A stretch of 64,000 nucleotides of DNA from Acanthococcus lagerstroemiae (Eukaryota; Arthropoda; Insecta; Hemiptera; Eriococcidae), in contig CM063108.1 in the NCBI GenBank assembly GCA_031841125.1, positions 55,388,122-55,452,121 of the forward strand, given 5' to 3'. The first letter of the stretch is position 1. Each line of letters opens with the position of its first letter. The notes under the pieces were generated by a model. That model saw only the letters and a program-made list of their open reading frames with translations. It ran no database searches and was not told where the DNA came from. Of the stretch, positions 20,670-30,273 are shown piece by piece. The position numbers were made by a program, and so were the translations under genes.

Positions 20670-21263
20670 ATGCAAATATTCGACATCTCGCATCTCTTCG
20701 CCACTCCCTTCCCGGCTACCACGACCATCAATACGCGCAGTACAAAATCGAGAAGAAGTCGCCGCAAACGTACGCAGCATACCAGCTGCATATCCAATGC
20801 CAATATCTGTTCGAATGGCCGCGAACAAGACTTGTCTATCAATTCCAGCTCAAACGGCGCCGGTCACTACAAAGCTACTGTTGATTCTGCTGTCCACAAC
20901 CTCATTTCATCGAGACGCAAACGAAAGTTGAAGAAGAAAGCAAAATCAGATTTACCTGTGAAACTCGGCGCCGTTGATGCAAAGCCAGAAAATGACGCGG
21001 CTGAAGCCAATCTGGAGAGTGACAAGCAAAAGATGATGGAGTTAGTAAACAACTTGCAAACTCTTGCTTCAAAGAAGACTGAGTTGGAGAGAAACCTAGA
21101 TGAACTACGCGAAGAGAACGACCGGCTGATCCGCAATAATGAAGATCTGAAAGACGAGCTGAAGGAGATGACAGACGAAGCCCTGGAGTTGACCGTTGAG
21201 AAGCAGAGATTGTTGAGTAAAGTCGGCGAATTGAAGAAAAAACTGCTAAATCGTCCCAAGTAA
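20670..21263 (+). CDS. basic protein with C-terminal coiled coil, function unknown
   Basis: A 197-codon frame starts at the ATG at 20670 (MQIFDISHLFATPF) and ends with TAA. The frame is open further left to about 20502, but without an ATG, so this start is preferred. The N-terminal half is basic and Ser/Thr-rich (RSTKSRRSRRKRT, then SRRKRKLKKKAK), suggesting nuclear or nucleic-acid contact. Roughly residues 120-195 form a strong heptad coiled coil (ELERNLDELREENDRLIRNN and similar), ending KKKLLNRPK. There is no bZIP-type basic region directly abutting the zipper in the classical spacing, so I do not call a bZIP. AATAAA lies about 50 bases after the stop. It may be a real single-exon gene, the last exon of a spliced gene, or a retrocopy. 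Confidence 0.5.
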   Translation: MQIFDISHLFATPFPATTTINTRSTKSRRSRRKRTQHTSCISNANICSNGREQDLSINSSSNGAGHYKATVDSAVHNLISSRRKRKLKKKAKSDLPVKLGAVDAKPENDAAEANLESDKQKMMELVNNLQTLASKKTELERNLDELREENDRLIRNNEDLKDELKEMTDEALELTVEKQRLLSKVGELKKKLLNRPK

Positions 21264-21313
21264 AGAATAGTTTTCAGAGTAATTTCGTTATTTTACTCCG
21301 TGCAAACGACTCG

Positions 21314-21319
21314 AATAAA
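21314..21319 (+). terminator. candidate poly(A) signal AATAAA
   Basis: A canonical hexamer about 50 bases downstream of the stop of the coiled-coil ORF on the same strand, supporting that ORF as the end of a transcript. Confidence 0.5.
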
Positions 21320-21928
21320 CTACTATGATGTGTTGGAGGTTATTACTTTTTAGTATTAGTAATTGAAATAGTTTGGACTAGGAGTGATAGAAGTCTGGAC
21401 TGTAGCTCTGTAGCTAGGGCATTTGAAATTAAAGAAGTGAGAGAGTAGAAAAAGTGCGTGTGTTAATTTTAGTTACAGTCACAGTTTACATTTAGCACTC
21501 TCAGTCAGATCTGTTTTTACAATCGGCCAATTAAACGGATGTCCTACCTGGCCGATCAAGGGAGAAAAAGGAGAGTGTACATCCTCAAATCATCATTTCT
21601 TCATACTGCTACCAAGCTTTTTTGAGGAAAAGAAGTATATGTGCACCATGTGAACTCTAAAGAAGCCTAAAGTTGACTTTGTTTTTGTTCCACCACCTCG
21701 GTCATTTTTTCTTGACTTGTCCTAACCTACTGATTCTATATATCATGCAGGAAGTTGCTGCACTGCTTCAGTTTGACAAGAACGCGATCAGCGGATAAGA
21801 TTGCATATTCCAGCCTAGTTGGTCTGAAATAAAATGTTGTATGTCCATCGCTGTGGCTCATCATGTTTTCGCCACATATAGTAACTTATTTACTGGAACG
21901 GAAAGTGGTGAAAACATTCAGTTATTAA
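21320..21928. other. unassigned intergenic DNA
   Basis: No gene recognised. A possible acceptor (tatatatcatgcag) at about 21750 is followed by a 16-codon open stretch to a stop (21797-21799), too short to call as a terminal exon. Confidence 0.35.
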
Positions 21929-21936
21929 GTACCTAC

Positions 21937-22817
21937 CAGAGCAGTGCACGATACGAGTAAGTATATTATACTCATGTGGTATTCAGTATTGTATCGCTTA
22001 AAACGATACCAAATATAGTATTGGCCAATACCGAGTATACTCGTCGTTTTTGTGATATGATATCACCGATAACGAGTATCACTGATAAGGCATCACTACT
22101 GCACCACCTAAAATCAGGGATGAGAAGCTTAAACTGTTAAGCTTAAACTTCCGCTTAAACTTAAAAGTTTTTCCAAAAATCTCATTCGCTTAGCTTCAGC
22201 TTTTTGCCCTTATCATTAGCTTTTCAGCGCTTCGCTATCGGCTTTTTTTTTCAACATTATACTCAATTCCGCATGAAATCGACCATAGTGAATAATTCAT
22301 CAAGTATGAACTTCGTATGTAGTACTTAGTACTTACTGGTCAACGTCAACATCAGTCAGACGTGAAACGTGAAGCGAAGTCGACACTGAAGCACTGAAGC
22401 AGGAAGCACCAAGGAAACAGGCGAACACAAAGAACAAGCCAGAACCCAGAACCCGCGGCCGCTGACATGATTTTTCAACTTAAAAAATTAAGTGTTGTGA
22501 TTTTTTTCGGCTTTTTGATAGAAAATGTGAATGTCTTAATTAAGCTGCTCAGCGTATCCTTTTTGGCTGGCTTTGCGCTTAATGAACAGCGAATGGCTGA
22601 CTTTTTCATTCGCTTAAAAGCCGTTCAATAATGAGCTTAAGCGGTTATCGGCTTAAACTTCTCATCCCTGCCTAAAATACAGCGCTAATCATGGAACGAT
22701 TCCTGACCGAGTATTACTCGGTATCGTAATGGTGAAACCAACTACCGAGTACGTAATCAGTAGTCGCTCTGCAACGATACGATACCGGAGTACCAATCGG
22801 TATTGTGCACTGCTCTG
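21937..22817. mobile_element. outer hAT-type element, TSD gtacctac, with a nested insertion
   Basis: Ends CAGAGCAGTGCACGATAC and GTATTGTGCACTGCTCTG are inverted with one mismatch, and gtacctac is repeated on both sides (21929-21936 and 22818-22825). The interior has 'gagtat'/'gatac' rich repeats. Without the nested element (22115-22670) and its 8-bp duplication, the element is 317 bp. No coding capacity. Confidence 0.9.
22115..22670. mobile_element. inner hAT-type element, TSD cctaaaat
   Basis: Ends CAGGGATGAGAAG and CTTCTCATCCCTG are perfectly inverted, with cctaaaat on both sides (22107-22114 and 22671-22678). The subterminal parts are rich in 'cttaa' and 'gcttaaac' in both orientations. 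556 bp, no transposase. It lies wholly inside the outer element and so is younger. Confidence 0.92.
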
Positions 22818-23227
22818 GTACCTACCAACTAAAAATTGCTCCAAAGCATTTTTGTTAACTATAAATATACATTATCAATCGTTTTTCCTTAAGCCGTGGT
22901 TGCCATCTTCCATCGTGGCTACAGTAATTTGGTTGATCACGACGAAAGAACAAATATCCGTGATGTAAGATTTTGAATCTTCTGATGAACTATTTTACCC
23001 ACCTTTCTATTTGAAACGTCTACATTTTCATTTTATGAGGTTCTGTGAGCGCTCAACACCCTGACAAATCGTGAAACTGAAAAGTTTCAAAAATCTTAGC
23101 CACGACGAAGGAAGTTTCTACGCCATATAGACACTAAATTTTGAAAACATTCTACCCCATGTTCTGGTAGAAATGAATTGTGTTAACGTTACGAATTATG
23201 GGGCGTATGGCGGTACACGCACGTCAA

Positions 23228-23400
23228 ATTGGCCTCAGGACTCTGCACCCTCTAACCTGGAACTACCCCGATTGGGCCTTGGGCCTGCGTCAGGATAGGG
23301 AGAAACGAATTATATCGAATTGGCCCCAGGACTCTGCACCCTCTAACCTGGAACTACGCCGATTGGGCCTGCGTCAGGATAGGGAGAAACGAATTATATC
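23228..23400 (+). repeat. two-unit tandem duplication, about 85-90 bp
   Basis: Two near-identical units share 'caggactctgcaccctctaa', 'cctggaacta' and 'gcgtcaggatagggagaaac'. The first carries a small extra duplication (gggccttgggcct). The unit is GC-richer than its flanks. Function unknown. Confidence 0.8.
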
Positions 23401-24006
23401 TAGGGCGTGTACAATAATTTTCTAAATATAAAAAAATTCAAGAAAATAACTTTCTTTTTTAAATTTTACATTGAAGTATGTTTTTTTGAAAATCGCCCAA
23501 CTAAGTACGTCCTGTTTTACGAGGGAACACACGAAGTTTCCGAGGGGTCATGCTCACATTTGCTCCCCCCCACAATTGCAACCCGAGTTTATCTAGCTGT
23601 GCAAATAATGCTTTCCCATCTATATGGATACTTGGAGATCGCATGTATTTGGAAGAGGGGGGGTGGGAGTATTTTCCTTTTCAACTTAACCTTAGATGAA
23701 TATGATTGCCTGCTTGACCTCTTCATAAAATGCCCTGAACTTAAATAATGATAGCATAAGATTCCGGAGTCCGCTTTTGTAACACCTGTCGTCTTTAAAA
23801 TTGGACCTTATGATATGTACGAATTAAATAGTGCTACTCCAGAAGGAAAACTGGTTGCAGGGTTGCAATCTTCACGGTATAACTGCTACACAATACAGGC
23901 CTTATTTTAATTCTCAAATCGTTCTCCATTCGACTTCAGAAGGTGACCTGGACAGATGTCCTCAACATTGACCTACCTCGGACATCGAATAATTATGCCC
24001 ATAACC

Positions 24007-24160
24007 TTCTTTCTTTCTCTCCCGTTCACGAATGGTAATTTCTGGAATTAATTTGAAATTCGCTCATCTGAGAACATCACCCATACTCTTCTTTCGTTCT
24101 CTCCCATTCACGAATGGTGATTTCTGGAATTAATTTGAAATTCGTTCGTCTGAAAACATC
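24007..24160 (+). repeat. two-unit tandem duplication, period 82 bp
   Basis: 'ctcccgttcacgaatggt' at 24019 and 'ctcccattcacgaatggt' at 24101 begin matching blocks running through 'tttctggaattaatttgaaa' and '(g/a)aacatca'. A few substitutions separate the units. Confidence 0.8.
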
Positions 24161-25316
24161 AGAGTTGTTTGTCTAGCAGCGTTTACCAATTTACCATACT
24201 CGACGAAAATCGCCTAATCCGTGACCCAACGTCACGCTAAGGAACTGAAATATTTTCAAGTAAAAACTTATGCAATATTCCCCCAGTAAGAAAAAATTTC
24301 GCCCGACAAACAAAATAATAACTTACCGATGGAATTTGATTTGGTTAATTAAATTAGAACTGAACTGTAGACAAATAATTTCTTATTTTTGTTTTTATAT
24401 TCAACAGAATAGATTGCTGAGGGCAAAGCTTGCAGTATTTCACACACGAACACGTGGCGAGCTAATGGGCCTTGGCTGATAGCACTCTAAGATTCGGATG
24501 TGTATTTTTTTTCTGCCGCATAGCCACGCTTCCTGGAGTTGATACGTTCTGACAACGATTACATGGCAATGATTCGAGGATATGGATAGAAAGAAACTCA
24601 AATCGAGCAACTGTAAAAAGGCAGTTATGAGGCATTCACAATCGTAGGTAAATTGATTACTCATCATTTTGGTTATGTACCTACACCGTAACTGCACAGT
24701 TGTTGCAGTTCAATTATAGAACTCAATTAACACAATATTATTATGAAGAATTACATGATATGTTCATTCACGGTACATCGATATCTCGGTTTGGAAATTC
24801 TTTGTTGCGTTTGAAAACATAAATATTTGGCACCAAAACAAATTAATATTACTTTTTTTTTAACGAACGCCGCGATTGAGTGTGGATCTGCTCTTCGACA
24901 AAAACCCACTCTTTGTAATGAACAGCGTTTAATGTTTAATTACAAAATCAATATTGAAATAATAATTGGTAACAGTAATGAAAATTAACTACGTAGAGGA
25001 TTAAGTTTCGAAGGTGAATTAGAGCATTGTGATTATGAATTAAGGCAAGTATACGTACATTTGGGAAGTCACGATCTGTGTAAAATACCAACTGTGTCCA
25101 TCATCTATACATAATTTTGAGGTTTAACACCACTGCCACGAAGGAAAAGGCTGGTTGGCAAGTGACACCATCTCACGTTAGAAGGGCTTTTCGTGTTTCA
25201 GCAGGAACGCTAACCTGACAGAAAAGATCACGTGAATCTATTTTGTCGTACAGAATATGACAGGTAGTTGTGGGAATGGTAGAAGATCTTTTGCGTGTAC
25301 TACCTACAGCCTACAA
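24161..25316. other. unassigned intergenic DNA
   Basis: AT-rich sequence without recognised coding, RNA or paired-end structure. Confidence 0.35.
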
Positions 25317-25572
25317 TGAGTACCAAAATTCCAAAGTGACCTTATTGCATTTATTAAATTTTTCAGGAAGACTAAAAAACTGCTTCCCACCAAAAAAATA
25401 AGGTCACTTTGGAAACAATGTGCATGTTTGAATTCCGCTAACACGTTAACAGAGCCATCTAGTGGCGATGTGTAGAAGTACTTCAATAAACGTGCCTTCA
25501 CAGAACGCATTTCCGTCGCTAACTCGAAACCATGAAAAATGCAAGAAGGTCACTTTGGAATTTTGGTACTCA
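25317..25572. mobile_element. MITE with perfect 27-bp inverted ends
   Basis: The left end TGAGTACCAAAATTCCAAAG continuing TGACCTT (25317-25343) is exactly the reverse complement of 25546-25572. An extra internal copy of 'aaggtcactttgga' sits near 25399-25412. 256 bp, non-coding. No clear target duplication, so the family is undetermined. Perfect ends suggest a recent insertion. Confidence 0.85.
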
Positions 25573-25607
25573 ATTCATCATTATTGCTATTATACGCCAT
25601 ATGAAGA

Positions 25608-25839
25608 GGTTAGAATGAAAACAGGCACTTGCCATTTTATTCCAAGGGCGTAGATAGGCAAAATACTATACTCTGGTGCAGGAACATCTTTTGCTTTGTC
25701 TGTGAATGTGCACTGTGCAGTATGTATTACATACTCCATATTCACAGGCGCAGCAAGAGATATTCCTCCGACCATGTACAGTATTTTGCCTATTTGCGCC
25801 CTTGGAATAGAATGGCAAGTGACGGTTTTGATTCTAACC
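25608..25839. mobile_element. MITE with long inverted arms (about 60 bp)
   Basis: The left arm from GGTTAGAATGAAAACAG through 'cacttgccattttattccaa' and 'gggcgtagataggcaaaata' is mirrored by the right arm ending CTAACC at 25839, with a few mismatches. The loop holds a smaller inverted pair (gaatgtgcac...gtatgtattacatac). 232 bp, non-coding, only 35 bp from the previous MITE. Confidence 0.85.
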
Positions 25840-27489
25840 TATTCGTTCTGAAAAATTCATTATATCTGGATGCACTCCATTAGGATGTACAAAGGTGGGA
25901 ATGATAGACACATCCCCCTCCTATGATTGTAGTAGTAGAAGTCGGTTGTTTAGTTGGTAATATTCAAAAAGTAATGAATTTTTCTGCTTCAGCCTTTCCC
26001 CAGTTTGCAAGATTTACGAGCAATGCAGAAGTTGGAGCCAGAGAGCTGCGTCCCATCCCTCTCTGCCGATGCACGCGTCGCTCATTTTGGCTTCCTGCTG
26101 AGCGTTGCACGCCTCACTGTCTGTTCGGGCATGAATCTTCTGGTCCATTTGGCTGCAGGTAAGTCAGTCTGTCCGTATTTTGGTTCATCTGTCTGTATAG
26201 TGGGCTTTCTCGCTCGCTGGTTGACTGTTGGTCTCTGTAGCAGGCTAGATCTCGGGGTAGTATTTTTCGGATGTTAGGTAAAGAATCTATCTGGAGTTTG
26301 TTGTTCTGGTGAAGGAAGGGGGAGATAGAGGCTGGGTCAGAAAAAATATGTTGAATCTGCTCCCGACTAAGAACCTGGGTGAGGACTGGTAATGAGAAAA
26401 AATTCACAAGTTCGAAATAGATAAAGTAGTTTCACAAGTTTCCAGGACCTTGGAAGCCATTTCTGACATTGATTTGTAACTATACCGTGAAAATTGAGGA
26501 AACTAAGGTGTGGGAATGAAAATGAGAGATTTAGTGGCTTAAGATTAGTAGATTAAATTTAATTAAGATAAATATTATCGTCTGGCTATCTGACTGAGTG
26601 GCGGAATACTAACTGATAGTTTCTTTATCAGTCTTGCTACTGGGTAGCTCGCTAACTGGATTTCATGAGGTAACAGATGGTGCCCCAGCATGTTTTTTAG
26701 ATTTCCAGGTAGGCGACTCGCCAAACTTTTTTTTTTTTTAAAGCGAGCAGAAGCCAGAGAGTTTAACATGCTTTCTGTACCTACCTATGTTTGTTACTGT
26801 TTGCATTGTTCATTTGTTTTGTTTTCCGTTCAAAAGTTCACTTCGGTTTACTTTACCGTTTGATGTTTCTATGAAGATCAAAAAATTACGTCTTGTTTGA
26901 CCGCTCCTAACTTACAACTCTCCTGCTTTCACGTAAGGAAACGAACAGGTTTTTCAAAAGCGTGCTAATCACAGGCAACGGACATGGAAATGAATGGGGG
27001 AGGGGGTAAAATACCTTGTACCTCTCCCCTCGATGCTAATACATCATATACGTACTCGACACTCATTTCAAAATTTAGTATCGATCATTTTTACTCTTCT
27101 TCTTATAATTGAAGACCTGATTCACAAAGTGCCCTTAGTTCAAAACAGCAATGTTTGGGAAATCAAAAGAACTTTCCCATTCTTTATGACTGAGATTGGT
27201 AGCATTGACTTGATGGTTTCAGTGGGAAGTCAAGGATACAGTAGCAACACTGTCAAAGTTTGAAAACTGTCGGCCTTATAGTCTCGGGCTGTTAGGTCGC
27301 AGAGTGAAAAAAGTCGTGGACTAGGGGCAGTTTGTGATAGGAAGACATGTGAGTTCTCGATTAAAATTCTGTGTTGTCCCAAAACCGTCTCAACAGTGGA
27401 ATTAGAAATGAAAGAACTCACTCAAGATAGGAAGAAATGGAGAGCTGCATCAAACCGGTTGTAGACTGATAACCGTATCATCATCATCA
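25840..27489. other. unassigned intergenic DNA
   Basis: Contains a GC-richer patch at 26010-26160 that ends in a donor-like G|gtaagt (26159) with an open frame in front, but no recognisable protein. The rest is AT-rich and featureless. Confidence 0.35.
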
Positions 27490-27925
27490 GGTCCTCTAAT
27501 TTTTCTGAATTCAAACTGATCTCCCACCCTTTCTTCCGCTTTATTTTGGATTCTCTTATTTATTATCCTTGCTAGAATCTTTGATGAATGCAAAAGTGAA
27601 CTTGGAGTACGATAATGTTCACATTTGCTTGCTCCCTGCTTTCTGAAAATCTATTGACATTTCTCCTTCTTCATACATTCTGCAAAATTAATTCTTAAAT
27701 TTTTTTAAAACTACTTCTCCTGCATTCTTCAGTAACTTACTAGCAATTTCATCAACTCCTTCTGCTTTACCCGATTTCGTTTCTTTCAGAGCTTTATCAA
27801 ATTCTGATCTGAAAATAGAATGTCCTCTTTCTTCATCCCTCGTACTATCATCTCTTTCCATGCCCTTACTTATACCTCCATTCTTATACAGTTTTTCAAC
27901 GTAGCGTACCCATCTACAATGAAAT
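27490..27925 (-). pseudogene. LINE reverse transcriptase N-terminal fragment
   Basis: On the minus strand the frames read, in order, DEIASKLLKNAGEVVLK (about 27755-27705), a GEMSIDFQKA-like segment with a gap, then ILARIINKRIQNKAEERVGD and QFEFRKIRGP (about 27575-27490). These match the RT-1 to RT-3 segments of L1/RTE-type LINEs (I-x-x-K-R-L-x..., Q-x-G-F-R-x-x-R-S). It carries frameshifts. It is the region upstream of that retained at 1595-2513, so both may come from one family. Confidence 0.65.
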
Positions 27926-28147
27926 TTGAAAATTCAACTGCGTAATTCTGAGGAATTTTCACAATAATTGTTCTTTGTTAGTTAGTATCAAGTGGAATCG
28001 AAAGTCATTAAAAGCAAATAATCGAATTTCTTGCCCTCTTCTGTCACACTTAACGGTCAAATGAAAACTTCTGAAACCTGATGAGAACAAGTGAATAGTG
28101 TATTTCCAAAAACACCTAGTCATACTGGATTTACACCAAAGTTACGT

Positions 28148-28222
28148 ATAAGCATGCTATTAACAAGTACGCTTCATTTGAAATGTCAAGGCATAACTTG
28201 TTAATACTCGTAGCATGCTTAT
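28148..28222. repeat. imperfect palindrome ataagcatgct...agcatgcttat
   Basis: Arms ataagcatgctattaacaag and cttgttaatactcgtagcatgcttat pair with a small bulge around a loop of about 26 bases. It directly adjoins the left arm of the larger foldback element at 28225. Confidence 0.7.
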
Positions 28223-28224
28223 TG

Positions 28225-28882
28225 GCGTTTGGGCCCTACTGTAGGTGCGCTAGTGTTGTGGACGAAAAGATGGTCAGGGTATTTTTTTACCACAAAAACA
28301 TGTACAAGTAAAATGAGCTCCAACATCTTCAATATTGTTTTTTATGGAAAACTGAAGAGAACTAAAGTTAAAGCCCTATAAACACAAGTACTCGCATACG
28401 CCATTCTAGAGCCCATCGTGCCCGTGGATGCCGAACCCGACTATGCGGAGCATACCGCGTAGTCAATTCGGCATCGACGGGCACGATGGGCTCCAGAATG
28501 GTGTATGCAAGTACTCATTTTTATAGATAGCTGTACTCAAGTGTTAGTCCTTATCATTTTTTTCCTTTCAAATGAGCCCAATTTCAGTACGCCAATCACC
28601 GCGCCGCATTTCATTAGGCCGCTGGAGAGCGACTCTTTAGCTAATGAAATGCGGCGCGCTGATTGGTGTATTTGGACGAAAAGATGACCAGGGACAAAAA
28701 TGTTCTGCAAAAAAACTCAAGTTGGGCTCATCGGAAAGGAAATGATAAGGGCTGACACTTTAGTTCTCTTCAATACTGAAAATGCTAGAGCTTATTTCAT
28801 CTGTAAATGTTTTTGTGGTAAAAATACCCTGATCATCTTTTCGTCCACTACACTAGCGCATCTACAGGAGTGTCCAAATGCC
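28225..28882. mobile_element. multi-palindrome foldback element
   Basis: The outer arms 28225-28375 and 28750-28882 are inverted copies with mismatches (shared landmarks: 'gtggacgaaaagatg', 'ccacaaaaacat', 'gagaactaaag'). Nested inside are 28388-28515, a long palindrome with 'gcccatcgtgcccgt' arms whose loop carries a further small stem (gactatgcgg/ccgcgtagtc), and 28588-28670, with 30-base arms 'tacgccaatcaccgcgccgc' and onward. 'gagcccaa' and 'ttgggctc' stretches pair between the two. No coding capacity. A foldback-type DNA element or serial insertion of palindromic MITEs are both possible. Confidence 0.8.
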
Positions 28883-29029
28883 AACAATCATGTCGCTCCA
28901 TATCTATTGTCTGTCTTCAATCCGGTTTCTAAAACAACGCTGGTCCATCTAGTATATGGATTTAAAATTGCAACGTTCAACGCTTCTCGCATGTTAGAGT
29001 GACGAGTTCGGCGTTCATATACCGCGTAG

Positions 29030-30265
29030 CAGAGTTGGGCAAATTCGTACTCATGAGTATGAGTACTGAGTACGAGTACGAATGGTTGTACTTGAGTACT
29101 GAGTAGAGTACATGTAATCAGTAATCATGTACAAATGAGTGCGAGTACGCAGTGTACTCAATACTCAATATACATGTATGAGTATTGAGTACCTGTAATC
29201 AGTACTCATGTGGAATGAGCACCTGAGTACATGTACTCAGTGTACTCAAGAATTAGAAGAGTATGATTACCGAGTACACACGAAAAATTTTCTCTTAGTT
29301 TCAGAGTTATTGTAGCACTTGAGTACATTACGCATTTCGAATACTTCAGAATTATGAATACGTTGGTGTATAAATATGTTAATTAATAACTCACCAAATA
29401 TTGAAAATTTAAAGTAGTATGGCCTGTCGCAGAAAGCTATGAGAATGAGAATTTCTTGGGTCGGATTTCCTTATGCTTCTCCTCATTTCATAAATGTAAT
29501 CTCTACATCGTAAGTTGAATAATGGACTTCCTTAGAAATCGGTGTCCTCAGTTTCTAAGGAATGTGTTTTACCCGCAAAGTAAGAAGTGATGTATCGAGC
29601 CCAATTTGCATAAGCAACACACAGACTACAAAAAAATTGACATATGTAAACTGCACACGCATACCTTCGCTGTTTGGGCATAAAATGTGTTCTGAGGGGA
29701 CCACATTCCAAATTAAAATTTTAAGAACATTAACGTTTGAGTTAAAATATATTATTATAGTATGCCTTCAAATTCAAAAATGCTCCAGGTACTTTCTCAG
29801 AACTCGAATTTAAAATCATTTGAACATCCACATGCTCCTTCATTAGAACTGAAAAATTATTCAAAATAGGACTACGCATGATTCAGAACCTGCGTACTCA
29901 TAAATTACCAGTATTTCAATTTCCGTATCCAAATATGAGGAGTTATCTGTCAAAAGGGGTCAGGGGTCCTTTTGACAGATAACTCCTCATATGTAATCAA
30001 TTGTTTGAGTACATTTTTACTTGATTGCATTCGTACTCAAAGTTTTTGAATACATCAGTATTCGAGTATATTATTACTCATTATTATTGAGTACATCCGT
30101 ACTCGAGTACATTGGTAGGTACTCATTATTACTGAGTACATCAGTACTCGAGTACAATGGTACTCATTTTTGCTGAGTACATCGATACTCGAGTACATTT
30201 GTACTCAGTACTCGCATACTCATTCACTCAAAATACATAATTTACTCAAGTTGTGCCCAACTCTG
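29030..30265. mobile_element. non-autonomous hAT-type element, TSD ccgcgtag
   Basis: The ends CAGAGTTGGGCA and TGCCCAACTCTG after one unpaired region, with ccgcgtag repeated outside (29022-29029 and 30266-30273), define a 1236-bp element. Both subterminal zones are crowded with 'gtactcgagtac', 'gagtact' and related palindromic hexamers. The middle (29280-29930) is plain AT-rich DNA with no transposase. A small palindrome at 29933-29992 lies inside. Confidence 0.92.
29933..29992. repeat. 60-bp near-perfect palindrome
   Basis: Arms atatgaggagttatctgtca plus aaagg and the exact complement, around a 10-base loop (ggtcaggggt). The same arm sequence recurs at 58548-58634, so this is a family of tiny foldback elements. 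Confidence 0.85.
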
Positions 30266-30273
30266 CCGCGTAG

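Noticed and set aside
21740..21800. A possible terminal exon after acceptor tatatatcatgcag with a 16-codon open stretch
   Set aside because: Too short, no matching donor recognised upstream, and no family similarity.
26010..26160. A GC-richer open stretch ending in a donor-like gtaagt
   Set aside because: No acceptor with matching phase and no recognisable protein; several frames are equally open.
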